Positions 22,955-33,638 of a stretch of DNA of 64,000 nucleotides are shown piece after piece (the stretch's first letter is position 1; the number at the start of each line of letters is the position of its first letter). The position numbers and the translations under genes were made by a program. The stretch is from Prorocentrum cordatum. Taxonomy: Eukaryota; Sar; Dinophyceae; Prorocentrales; Prorocentraceae. The DNA lies in the NCBI GenBank assembly GCA_963575745.1, contig CAUYUJ010009502.1:420335-484334 (forward strand), given 5' to 3'. Under the pieces are notes generated by a model. That model made no database searches. It was not told the origin of the DNA and worked only from the letters and a program-made list of their open reading frames with translations.

Positions 22955-24694
22955 AGCAGATTCAACTTGGATTATTATTGGAACCTGCATATTGGATACT
23001 CGGAGTAATCGACCTCGATTACTCCGTGTGCCCGATGCAGATTATGATTGGATTCCTATTGGAACCTGCATATTGGATACACGGAGCAATCGACCTCGAT
23101 TACTCCGTGTATCCGAGGCAGATTCTAAGGGGATTCCTCTTGGAACCTGCAAAAAATTGGATACACGGAGAAATTGCACTCGACTACTCCGTGAATCCGA
23201 GGCAGATTCTAATTGGATGCCGATTGGAACCTGCATATTGGATACACGGAGTAATCGCACTCGAGTACTCTGTGTATCCGAGGCAGATTCTAAGTGGATT
23301 CCTAGTAGAACCTGCATATTGGACACACGGAGTGATCGACCGCGATTACTCCGTGTATGCGAGGCAGATTCCAATTGAATTCCGCTTGGAACCTGCAAAT
23401 TGGATACACGGAGTAATCGCATTCGATTACTCCGTGTACCCGAGGCAGATTCTAATTGGATTCCGATTGACACCTGCATATTGGATACACGGAATCATCG
23501 CACTCGATTACTCCGTGCGTCCGAAGCAAATTCTAATTGGATTCCGACTGGAACCTGCATTTTGGATACACGAAGTAATCGACCTCGATTACTCCGTGTA
23601 CCCGATGCAGATTCTAATGGGATTCCTATTGGAACCCGTGTACCCGAGGCAGATTCCAATTGGATTACGAGTGGAGCCTGTAAATTGGATACACGGGGCA
23701 ATCGCACTCGATTTGTCCGTGTACCCGAGGCAGATTCTAATTGGATTCCTATTGGAACCTGCATATTGGATGCACGGAGTAATCGTTCTCGAATACTCCG
23801 TTACTCCGTGTATCCGAAGCAAATTATAAGTGGATTCCTATTGGAACCACTATATTGGGCACACGGACTAATCGACCTCGATTACTCCGTGTACCCGAGG
23901 CAGATGGTACTTGGATTCCTATTGGGACCTGTATATGGGATTCACGGAGTGATCGACGTCGATCACTGCGTGTATCAAACGCAGATTCTCATTGGATGGA
24001 ACCTGCATATTGGATACACCGAGTAATCGACCTCGGTTACTCCGTGTACCCGAGACTGCATCTAATTACATTCCTGTGGGAACCTGTATATTGAATACAC
24101 GGAGTAATCGATCTCGATTACTCCGTGTATCCAGGGCAGATTCTAATTGTATCCCTGTTAGAACCTGTATGCTGGATACACGGAGTAACCGATCTCGAAT
24201 ACTCCGTGTATCCGAGGCAAGTTCTGATTGGATTCCTATTCGAACCTGCACATTGAATACACGGAGTAATCGACCCCGATTACTCCGTGCATCCGAGGCA
24301 GATTCTAATGGGATTCCAATTGGAACCTACATACTGGATACACGGGGTGATCGCACTCGACTACTCCGTGAGCCCGAGACAGATTCTCATTGGAGTCCCA
24401 TTGGAACCTGTATATTGGGTACACGGAGTAATCGACCTCGATTACTCCGTGTGTCCAAGGCAGATTCAAATTGGATTCCGATTGGAACCTGAATAGTGGA
24501 TACACGGAGTAATCGACCTCGGTTACTCCGTGTAGCCGAGGCAGATTCTAATTGGATTCCTACTGGCACCCGCATATTGGATACACGGAGCAATCGCACT
24601 GGATTACTCCGTGCATCCGAGGCAGATTCGAATTGGATTCCCATTGGAACCTGCATATTGGATGCACGGATTCATCGCACTGCGGCGGCGCCGG

Positions 24695-24740
<46 letters not shown>

Positions 24741-25375
24741 TTTTTGGAAATGATGAATTTCTGCCTACGGCGCGCACTCGATTACTCCGTGTACACGATG
24801 CAGGTTATCATTGAATTCCTATTGGAACCTGTATATTGGATACACGGAGAAATCGACCTCGAGTACCCCGTGAATCCGAGGCAGGTTCCAATTGGATTCC
24901 TACTAGAACCTGCATATCGGATACACCGAGTAATCGCACTCGACTGCTCCGTGTATCCGAAGCAGATTCTCATTGGATTCCTATTGGAACCTGCAAATTG
25001 GATACACGGAGTAATTGACCTCGATTACTCCGTGTATCCGAAGCAGATTCTACTTGGATTCCTATTGGAACCTGTATATTGGATACACGGAGTAATCGTA
25101 CGCGAATACTCCGTGTATCCGAGGCAGACTCGAATTGGATTTCTACTGGAACCTGCATATTGGATACACGGAGTAATCGTACTCGATTACTCCGTGTATC
25201 CGAGGCAGATTCCAATTGGATTATTACTGGAACCTGCATATCGGATACACGGAGTAATCGCACTCGATTGCTCCGTGTATCCGAGGCTGATTATAATTGG
25301 ATTCCGATTGAAACCTGCATATTGGATACACGGAATAATCGCACTCGCACACGGAATAATCGCACTCGCACACGA
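22955..25375. repeat. 81-bp hairpin satellite (about 29 units)
   Basis: Each ~81-bp unit contains arms GGATACACGGAGTAATCG and CGATTACTCCGTGTATCC around a 3-4 nt loop (ACC, CAC, ACCT), then CGAGGCAGATTCTAATTGG and ATTCCTATTGGAACCTGCAT. The stem is conserved in nearly all units. At about 23943-23975 a change in the left arm (GTGATCGA) is matched in the right arm (TCGATCAC). 81 bp is 27 codons, so long frames stay open on both strands, but this needs no coding explanation. Confidence 0.93.
24682..24772. mobile_element. A44-containing insertion in the hairpin satellite
   Basis: A 91-bp segment (GCGGCGGCGCCGG, A44 at 24695-24738, then TGTTTTTGGAAATGATGAAT and more) interrupts one unit and is flanked by the direct repeat CGCACT at 24676-24681 and 24773-24778. 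It looks like a recent insertion with a 6-bp target duplication; the A-run suggests an RNA-derived origin, but it is internal rather than terminal. Confidence 0.6.
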
Positions 25376-25499
25376 ATCATGCGACCATAATGGCTTGTAT
25401 ATAGCGGGGCCCGATACTCCCATTCCCAAATCTCCCGCCCAATGAAATCTTGCAAACACCTCCTCCGAGGAATGTCAACAGATCCCACCTCGGAGACAC

Positions 25500-26420
25500 A
25501 CACCCGCGTCTTGCTGCGCCGATGCGAGACCGCCAATGGAACCCCAGCAAAGGGCACAGCACAAGGAAGCATCGAACGACAGGATTGCCCTGGCGGGAAT
25601 GGGGGCTGTCAGCAGCGAGGCAAGGACCTGGTCCTGAATAGAAAAGGGGAAAGTCTCGAACAGGGCTGCCGCTGTTGCTGGGAGCAGCGCCAATGCTGTA
25701 GAGAGTAGAGCGCTAGTCCAGCATAAAACAAAACGATGTCTCGAGCGGTTATGCTGGTTTCGTTGGGGCGGCGCCTTTCGGCGGCGAGGAGGAACACCGC
25801 TTTGAATAAGAAAGGGAAGAAGCATCGAGCAGGAGCCATGGCACTGTCAGGACGGGGGCTGTCGGCGGCGAGGAATAGCACCGCCCCGAGAAAAAAAGAA
25901 AGGAATCTCCAGCGGGAGCGTTGTTTTCGCTGGAAGCGGCGCCCATTCAGAAGAAAATACAGCGCCAGGCCACCGAAAAACGGAAGGAAGTCTCGGGAGG
26001 GAGCGCCGGTTTTGTCGGGGCGGCGGTTTTCGGCGGCGAGAAGGAACACCGCCGTGAATAAGAATGGAAGGAAACATCGAACGGGGGCCGTGGTTTTGTC
26101 GGGACGGGGGTTGTCGGCGGCGAGGAACAGCACCGTTCTCATGAAAACACAAGGAAGCCTCGAGCGGGGGCGTTATTCCTGCTGGAGCGGCACCAATTCA
26201 AAAGAGTGTTGGGCGCCAGTCCAATGTAAAACGGATGGAAGTCTCGGGCGGGAGCGCTGGTTTTCTCGGGGCGGCGGCTTTCGGCGGCGAGGAGGAGCAC
26301 CGCCTTGCGTAGAAACGGGAAGAAGCCTCGAGCGGGAGCGTTGTTTTTGCTGGGGGCGGCACCGACGAGAGGAAGACTAGCGCGCCAGTCCAAGGGCGTC
26401 GTTGTTGTTTGGGGCCGCTT
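25500..26420. repeat. ~84-bp repeats in a ~250-bp higher-order unit
   Basis: TTTCGGCGGCGAGGAxxAxC recurs every 82-84 bp. A variant unit with GCGCCAGTCCA replaces it at about 25705, 25955 and 26205, a 250-bp spacing. Thus three ~83-bp subunits form each higher-order repeat. Open frames run on both strands as a consequence. Confidence 0.8.
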
Positions 26421-26536
26421 TCGGCGGCCCTCCAAGCCGCTCGAGCGCGAGCCTCAGTTTCCATGAGAATGTAGCCGGCGCCTCGGCGAGAGCGCCAGGG
26501 CGCCTGTAACGGGTCCAACACTTGTAATTGCTTAGG

Positions 26537-26571
26537 AATGAACTACCACCAACAACAACAACAACAAGATC

Positions 26572-26659
<88 letters not shown>

Positions 26660-26752
26660 GCAACAACGCAACATGCCGATACCTCACCACGGAGTCTCAC
26701 TTCAGCCACGCACGCAGGGACAATGAATGACCGTTCGGGCCCCCTCACTCTG
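26537..26752 (-). repeat. head-plus-(GTT)n dispersed repeat, copy 2 with (CAA)n
   Basis: Inverted relative of 16994-17335. About 40 CAA triplets (26560-26665) precede the conserved ~90-bp head (26670-26752). Heads of the two copies differ by scattered substitutions and one single-base indel. Confidence 0.78.
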
Positions 26753-28690
26753 GTATGTATATAGATACTTAAACACAACAAACAAGCACGCATACACACA
26801 TACACACAAAAACACTTTGCGTCGGCGGTTGGGCAGAGGGCGACTGCTCTGACGGATGGGCAACAGGGGACGCGCCGCATGCAAATTAAGGCCGCCATGC
26901 ACGTAGGAGGAGGAGGGGGAGATGGAGGAGGGGCCCCGGCGCGACAGGAAGAGAAGAAGCCGGGCCCACTCAGACTCGCCGACTGCGGCAGGGGGAGCGC
27001 CGAGGGGGGGAACCAGCGCCAGCACTGAGCTGCACGGAGCTACACTGAGCTGAGGCTGGGAGGGGACGCAGCCCAGCAGACTGGGCGGCTGGTGGGAGAA
27101 CAACACACGCGAAGCAGAGACTCCACCCAACGAGCCGATCAGCGCGGCCGAGGGGAGGAGCCAAAGCGCCGAGACCTAGGGGCCCATGAGGCGCGGCAGA
27201 CCAAGCCTACGAGGCGCAGGACGTGGAGGCAGGCGGCAACGATCCGGCGAAGCAAGACGCGAACCGGGGCCGGGAAGAAGCAGGAGGGGCCACGTCAAAC
27301 GGGGGAGCGGCGGGCCCAGGGGAGCGGGCAGGGCGAGCGCCGAGGCTCCGAGGCCAAAGGGCCCGCGGAGCAAACCACCGGCGGGGCAAGGTACCACGGA
27401 AGCTGCAGCGGCCAGAATACCAGCAACTGGTCGGGCGGCCTGAAAACCAAGCACGCACGCCGAGACCAGCGGGCCTACGAGGCGCGGCGGGAGGCGAGGA
27501 GTGGAAGGCGGGCAAGCACGAGAACGCCACGACAAGCGACACCGCAGCCCAGCGAGCGACGGAGAATGGCGACCCAGAACTGGAGCCACTCCAGCCGAGC
27601 AGCACGGAGCTGAGGGCGACGGTGGATGGCGGGCGAAGCGGAGCTGGAGAACCACGCCCAAAGCGGGAGCGACGCGGGCCAGGGAGGCCACCGCGGCGGG
27701 ACGCGAGCCGAGATCAGGAGGGCCCACTATGCGCAAGCCGCCATGGCGGGGCCACACGCCGCCGGAGAGCGGCAGCGCCCAGACCACCAGTTACTGGCGG
27801 ATGGATGCGATGCCTGCAATAACCTGGCAAACGGAGGGGGCACCGAATAAGCGCAATGGCGGTTACGGAGCACTCGCTGCGGCCAGGTGCGCAATCCGCA
27901 GCAGAAGCGCCTCTACGCATGGAGGGCCCGCAGAAGCCCCTCCGCGCAGCCGCGAGAGAATCAGGGGGGCGACGAGGCCAGGGAGCGGCGGAAGCTGCGA
28001 AGGAAGGCGGCGTCGCGTCGGCCGGGGCCCCCCCTGCCCCAGCCGCGCTGAGGGCAACACCTGGCCCGGGCCGAACTGGGCCCGCCGCCTGCTCGCAGCG
28101 CGCCCCTGATTGCGGCGGCCGGGGCCCCGATGGCATTCCGAGGGTCGTTGCAGATGACACTTGGGACAGGGGCGGCGCTCCATCCGTTCTAGAGTCCCCC
28201 CGCGGCTAAGAGGACCCCCCCCCCCGGCCCAGCAATGCTTCGCGCCGACGCAGGCGGCTGCGGCAGGGGATCGCGGGCGGCCCCCGCACCCAACGCCTGG
28301 CCCCCGCCACACCCGCCCGGGGGGCTCGCGGCTGTTCCAGGAGAGCTCTCGGCAAGTGCGGCGCCACGGTCTGGCAGGGGGGGGCGGCAGCGTCGCCGCT
28401 GTCGCCGGGCACTCCCCAAGCACATTTCGAGAGGGTGAGGAGGGGCTACAGGCACCGTTCTCGGCTCCGTCTCCGCGAGGGTGGGCGGCGGACTGCGCCC
28501 CTGGGCTGCCCGCCCGCCTCTCGGGCCTCGGAGATGGCCCCCCACTCTGGCGGGGGGGGGTCCGGCCAGGGCAATCGCCAGGCGCTTCTGAAGCAAATGT
28601 TGCGAAAGGTGGACTGCGCATAGCAACGTTTGCCTCATCCGTCGGGGGGCCCGCTGTCTGCGCACTTGGGCTGGCTGGCTATAGGGAGAG
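26753..28690. other. GC-rich unclassified DNA
   Basis: Nearly 2 kb of GC-rich sequence with weak internal repetition (AGACCAxxxGGCCTACGAGGCGCGGC near 27200 and 27460). Overlapping Arg/Ala/Pro/Gly-rich frames exist on both strands (e.g. 27863-28621 minus, 252 codons). I recognise no domain and cannot choose between them; coding is possible but unsupported. Confidence 0.35.
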
Positions 28691-28925
28691 AAAGGCGGGA
28701 CACGGAGCAGCAAGAGAAGGAGGAGCAGGAGGAGAAGGATGCCGCGAGGAAAGGAAGAGAAAGAAGGAAAAGAAGGAGGCGAAGGAGGAGGGGAAGTGCG
28801 GGAGGAGAAGGAGGAGCAGGAGGCGAAGGAGGAGGGGGAGAAGGAGATCGACGAGGGGCAGGAGGAGGAGAAGGAGGAGAGAAAGGAAGAAAGAGGGAAG
28901 AAGGAGGAGCAGCAGCAGCCTACAG
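28691..28925. repeat. GGA/GAAG purine-rich repeat
   Basis: AAGGAGGAG/AGGAGGAGCAGG words over 235 bp; Lys/Glu or Arg/Gly-rich frames only. Confidence 0.88.
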
Positions 28926-29367
28926 CCCGAATATCACGCAGAAAACATAATTAATCTCTCACCAAATACTGCAGAGTGCTCCATTGTAGCTCTGGTGGCA
29001 GACCAATGTCTGACGTCTCGATACTAGAGGCGACGGAATGATGATTTCCTGTTGACAGTGCGCTTTCCAGCTCCCGTCAAGCCTGTAGACAGATTGATGC
29101 TTCGCAGCATTCCCTGTCGATGAGCGTGCATCTCAGCTCCGCAGCAGGCCCAGATCTCAAATTTGCACATCTGTGCTGGCTGTATACTTACAGTGCGAAA
29201 ATATGCTCCCAGTCGTAGCTGCGGTTGCAGGCCGAATCCGGGCGCCTCCATCTCGTAGGCGAATTTACCTGGAGACCTTCTGCTTCGAAAAATGCTTCTC
29301 AGCTTTGCAGCCAGCCTAAAGCTCGAATGAAGTAGAGAAAACGATCAGCGTCTCTTAACAATTAACA
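28926..29367. other. unique DNA
   Basis: Non-repetitive, balanced composition, no gene recognised. Confidence 0.35.
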
Positions 29368-29457
29368 GGGTACGAACGGTTTGTTTAATGCTATGGTATC
29401 AGAAGGGTCTCAGGGTACGAACGGTTTGTTTAATGCTATGGTATCAGACGGGTCTCA
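29368..29457. repeat. 45-bp direct duplication
   Basis: Two head-to-tail 45-bp copies (GGTACGAACGGTTTGTTTAA, ATGCTATGGTATCAGA, GGGTCTCAG) differ at only one position, so the duplication is recent compared with the surrounding diverged repeats. Confidence 0.9.
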
Positions 29458-29694
29458 GACAGCTAGAGACTTGGAACAAGCGCTCCCGATGATGTTCGTA
29501 GATGATCATGATTTTCTCGATGCAACTCGAGCTACAGATGAGCTGCAGAGCTGTTCGGCACAGCAATCGGAAAAAAAGAAGATAAAACAACAATTATAGC
29601 CGGAGTGCAGTATCCCCAAACAGGGTTTTTAGACCCACTGCGGTTTCCAAGGTCGATTGCGTGCCCGCCTAGTGCGGGCTGGCATGGCATGTTA
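29458..29694. repeat. fragment of the ~175-bp unit plus spacer
   Basis: 29500-29570 contains CTCGATGCAACTCGAGCTAC and GAGCTGCAGAGCTGTTCGGC, the landmarks of the ~175-bp unit that dominates from 31.8 kb on. It is an outlying copy. Confidence 0.6.
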
Positions 29695-31230
29695 AAACAT
29701 GCCTCCTCCTCCTCCTCGTCCACCTCCTCTTCATCCCGAAAGGCATCTCGGAACCCAGAGTTGCGAGGATGTCTCCAGCGTAACGGGCTGGACCACCTCG
29801 CGCGCGGCATTTCGGACCCCAGAGTTGCGACGATGTCTCGGGCGAAACGTGCTGCGAGGAAGTCTCAGGCGAAACGGGCCGGACCACCTCGAGCGCGGCG
29901 TCTCAGAGCTCCGAGTTGCGGGGGCCTCCTGGTGCCTCCTGGGGCCTCCTGGGGACCTCCTGGGGCTTCCTCCCGGGCCTCCTGTGGCCTCCTGAACTCC
30001 ACCTGAGGTTTCCTGAAGCATCTTGGGGCTCCCAGGGGGGATATCTAACCTGTGGCCGTTTGGGCCTCTCCAAATACAGGGGGGGGGGGGGCCACAGGAG
30101 CAGGAAAAATCAACGAATCGACACCGGATGTGTATTAACTTGACACGTTCTGATAGAGGGCCTCCTGGGGCCTCCTGGGAGCCTCCTGGGAATCTCCTGC
30201 GGACCCCTGGGGCCTGTCCTGGGCGTCCTGCGGCCTCCTGAAGCTCTCTGGGACCTCCCCCTCCTCCTGCCTGCTCCCTCATGCACATCATCCGCCTCCT
30301 CCTTCTCCCTTCCATCTCCTCCTCCTCCTCCTCCTCCTCCTCCTCCTCCTCCACCTCCTCTTCATCGCGAACGGCATTTCGGAGCCTAGAGTTGCGAGGA
30401 TGTCTCCAGCGTAACGGGCTGGACCACCTCGCGCGCGGCATCTCGGACCCCAGAGTTGCGACGATGTCTCGGGCGAAACGTGCTGCGAGGAAGTCTCAGG
30501 CGAAACGGGCTGGACCACCTCGAGCGCGGCGTCTCAGAGCTCCGAGTTGCGGGGGCCTCCTGGTGCCTCCTGGGGCCTCCTGGGGACCTCCTGGAGCTTC
30601 CTCCTGGGCCTCCTGTGGCCTCGTGAACTCCACCTGGGGTTTCCTGAAGCCTCTTGGGGCTCCCAGGGGGGATATCTAACCTGTGGCCGTTTGGGCCTCT
30701 CCAAATGGAGGGGGGGGCACAAGAGCAGGAAAAATCAACGAATCGACACCGGATGTGTATTAACTTGACACGTTCTGATAGAGGGCCTCCTGGGGCCTCC
30801 TGGGAGCCTCCTGGGAATCTCCTGGAGACCCCTGGGGCCTGTCCTGGGCGTCCTGCGGCCTCCTGGTGCCTCCTGGGCCTCCTGGGGACCTCCTGGAGCT
30901 TCCTCCTGGGCCTCCTGTGGCCTCCTGAACTCCACCTGAGGTTTCCTGAAGCATCTTGGGGCTCCCAGGGGGGATATCTAACCTGTGGCCGCTTGGGCCT
31001 CTCCAAATGGAGGGGGGGGCACAAGAGCAGGAAAAATCAACGAATCGACACCGGATGTGTATTAACTTGACACGTTCTGATAGAGGGCCTCCTGGGGCCT
31101 CCTGGGAGCCTCCTGGGAATCTCCTGGGGGCCCCTGGGGCCTGTCCTGGGCGTCCTGCGGCCTCCTGGACCTCTCTGGGGCCTCCTGAGGCTCGCAGGGT
31201 CCCATGGAGGACATGTAACATGTGGCCTTC
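29695..31230. repeat. higher-order repeat with CCTCCTGGGG blocks
   Basis: Long units starting at (CTC)n near 29700 and 30315 are about 620 bp apart and nearly identical. Each has ~64-bp subunits (GGATGTCTC, GCGAAACGGGC, GGACCACCTCG), a GCCTCCTGGGG block, GGGGGGATATCTAACCTGTG, a G8-G10 run, and ATCAACGAATCGACACCGG. Partial units follow at about 30860 and 31000. High identity implies recent amplification. Confidence 0.85.
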
Positions 31231-31765
31231 TGGGCCCCCAGGCTGGACCACCTCTTGCGCAGCATCTGAGAGCTCAGAGTTGCGAGAATATCTTGTGCGA
31301 AACAGGCCGGACCACCTTGCGCACGGCATCTCAGATCTCAGAGTTGCAAGGATTTCTCAGGCGAGACGGGCCGGACCACCTCGCGCAGGGCATCTCAGAG
31401 CTCAGAAGTTCGAGGATGTCTCAGGCGAAAGGCGAAACGGGCCGGACCACCTCGCGCGCGGCATCGGGGAGATCAGAGTTTCGAGGATGTCTCAGGCGAA
31501 ACGGGCCGGACCACCTCGCGCGCGGCATCTTGGAGCTCAGAGTTGCGAGGATGTCTCAGGCGAAACGGCCCGGACCACCTCTCGCGCGGCATCTGGGAGC
31601 TCAGAGTTTCGAGGATGTCTCAAGCGAAACGGCCCGGACCACCTCTCGCGCGGCCTCTCAGAGCTCAGATTTAGGAGGATGTCTCAGGCGAAACGCTCAA
31701 TCCCGGACAACTCAGAAACGAGAGTTGTGAGGATGTCTCAGGCGAAACGGGCCGGACCACCACAT
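31231..31765 (+). repeat. 64-bp minisatellite (about 8 units)
   Basis: Units of about 64 bp with GGATGTCTCAGGCGAAACGG, GCCGGACCACCTCGCGCG and GGCATCTCAGAGCTCAGAGT, continuing the subunit of the preceding array. Because 64 is not divisible by three, the 327-codon plus-strand frame cycles through all readings of the repeat. Confidence 0.88.
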
Positions 31766-32460
31766 TTGTTTGAGGTATCTCTGCTTAGCTTTCCCCCAGC
31801 CGGAATTAGCTTCTATCACAACAGCACCCCGTTCAGCAAGCTGTTTGGGGAAAAAAGCTCTACTCCCGAGTACCTAGATGCCCACACTCGGTCTGCTACT
31901 AGAGCTGGGTCGAAATCTAAGTTTCTTGATATGAGATGATGCTGAGTTTCTTGATCTAACTCGAGCTTCGGATGAGCCACAGAGCTGTTCGGCGCAGTAT
32001 TTGGAAGGAAATCATCGGAAGCGCTGGTCAAGTATCTAGATGCTCGAACTCGGTCTGCTACCAGAGCTGGGTTCGAAACACGATTCGTACACTGCTAATG
32101 TTGTAAGAGATGGTCTTTCTTGAGATAACTCGAGCTGCAGATGAGCTACAGAGCTGTTCGGCACAGCGATCGAAAGAAATTCACCAGAACCGATCCAGTC
32201 ATGTATTCGAGGAAAATCTGGAAGATATGCGCGCACTCAGAAGTTGATTTTAGTATCATACAATTGCCTGCCTGCTCACTGGCGCGACGTCGGTGGCGCT
32301 GCTTTCGGGACAGCGCGGAAAACCCCAGTTACATATTATCAACAATCAATGCTTCAAACGTTCTCGGAATGAATGGCTCCTTTAACGGAGCCGTTTCTCT
32401 GAAGGTTGCGGCGGCGGATCGGTTCTTGATCTTTGCATTCTTCCAACGCTTCCTTTCATG

Positions 32461-32710
32461 CCTCGTAGAGCTCTTCGACCAGATGAGCTCAGAGGAGTTC
32501 GGGCGCGGCGTGGAGCTAGTTGGTCGACCCCGCGAAAACGGACAATGTGATGACCTGGGTTGGTTTGTCGAAGATTCTGAGAGATTTGAAAATTCGTTTT
32601 CGAAATCCAGATTTTTGTTCCCTGCAGTCGATCATTGCGCGTTCGATGCAATTCTCAAGCTTCCTCCATGTATACCAAGCAGCGCGGCGCGATAAAAGAG
32701 CTCTATGATG
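32461..32710 (+). mobile_element. MITE-like element (CCTCGTAGAGCTC ends), 250 bp
   Basis: Begins CCTCGTAGAGCTCTTCG and ends AAAAGAGCTCTATGATG, an imperfect inverted terminus. It contains GGCGCGGCGTGGAGCTAGTT, diagnostic of the family, and is shorter than the usual 354 bp. A hairpin module follows at 32711-32757. No ORF of interest, so non-autonomous. Confidence 0.65.
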
Positions 32711-32757
32711 CTCCCGGCGGTAACCTGGTTGACGGTTTACCGCCGGCTCCCAGTTAG
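32711..32757. repeat. hairpin module (CCGGCGGTAA/TTACCGCCGG)
   Basis: Arms CCGGCGGTAA and TTTACCGCCGG around a ~13-nt loop (CCTGGTTGACGG), adjoining a MITE end. About two dozen copies occur at module boundaries: near 33620, 35210, 35640, 37080, 39640, 39965, 40600, 42180, 42350, 42795, 48750, 48820, 49420, 49760, 50685, 51300, 52690, 52820, 53490, 53825, 55020, 63265 and 63735. Confidence 0.85.
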
Positions 32758-33250
32758 GAGGAACCGCCGGCCATCGGGATACATGTCGGAACCTTAGTCG
32801 TGATTCAAGGATTCTGATAAATTTCAAGGGTCGTTTTTAAATCTGGATAATCGAAAGCACCTTCTGAACGGTGTGGCGGCGGTCCTTCAGGCGATTGACC
32901 TGTTTCGCCCCATCTGCGTTAGGCTGTGACTCGAGCGGGCCTGAACTCGGGCCTATGGCTCTGCGCAAAGCAAAAACCTAGGTTAACGGCTTACCACCGG
33001 CTACCAGTTGGCAAAACAACTCGACGGAGTTTCCCTTAAATGTGTTAGATTTCAATGCATTTTACTATATTATATCTCCTCGTACTTATTCTTCTCGCAT
33101 TCGATTTTCTTCCGCTCGCCATTGGAATCTCAGGTCGATCAGGTACATATTACTGCTAAAAAGCACTCAGGCGTAATTGGCTGTTTCGTGCCATCTTGGC
33201 AGGTGCTGTCGGTCTTCTGCATTTAACTCGAGCTGTAGACGAAGCGCGTT
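32758..33250. other. spacer with element fragments
   Basis: Contains TGACTCGAGC/GGTTAACGGCTTACCACCGG (decayed hairpin near 32980) and a stretch (33100-33200) resembling the CTCGTAGAGCTTCC-element interior (GCTCGCCATTGGAATCTCAG, ATTACTGCTAAAAAGCACTC). No gene. Confidence 0.4.
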
Positions 33251-33530
33251 AGTCTGGTCTGCTAATTTGTTTGGATATGCTCATGAGTTTCCTGATGTAA
33301 CTCGAGCTGCAGATGTGCTACAGAGCTGTTTGGCACAGCGATCGGAAGAGAGTCATTAGAAGTTCTAGTCTGAAGTATCTAGATGCCCGAACTCGGTCTG
33401 CTACCAGAGCCGGGTCCAACAAATTATTCGTAGTTTGTTGTTGTTTGAAAGATGTGGATGGGTTTCTCGATGCAGCTCGAGCTGCAGATGAGCTGCAGAG
33501 CTGTTTGGCGCAGCAGTCGGAAGGGAATCG

Positions 33531-33574
33531 TCAGACGCGATAATCTCGAAATTACTCGAGATTATCGCGTCTGA
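33531..33574. repeat. 19-bp perfect palindrome at an orientation switch
   Basis: TCAGACGCGATAATCTCGA (33531-33549), a 6-nt loop, then its exact reverse complement (33556-33574). The ~175-bp units are forward to the left and reverse to the right, so this marks an inverted-duplication junction. Confidence 0.93.
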
Positions 33575-33638
33575 TAATTTTTTCGCTTGTAAGTAAAAAC
33601 TTTGTTCAGTTGAAGTGGGAGCCGGCGGTATGCCGGGA

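Larger units (their letters stand above)
31840..33530 (+). repeat. diverged ~175-bp tandem units, forward orientation
   Basis: Landmarks in order: CTAGATGCxCxxACTCGGTCTG, CTACxAGAGCTGGGT, GATxxAACTCGAGCTGCAGA, TGAGCTACAGAGCTGTTCGG, CACAGCGATCGGAA. Units at about 31860, 32030, 33270 and 33370 are interrupted by a MITE-like element (32461-32710), a hairpin and spacer DNA. Downstream of 33575 the same unit is in the opposite orientation. Confidence 0.75.

Noticed and set aside
18517-23378. Conserved 60-residue protein shared by the two inverted arms
   Set aside because: Aligned codons differ mostly at first and second positions, so the shared frame reflects a gap-free DNA repeat, not protein selection.
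22955-25375. CRISPR-like array (palindromic repeats at regular spacing)
   Set aside because: The spacers are themselves repeated and homologous, units are 81-bp satellite copies, and the genome is eukaryotic.
28161-29027. 288-codon ORF as a gene
   Set aside because: Its second half is the purine-rich repeat, the first half is low-complexity GC-rich, and competing frames exist on both strands.
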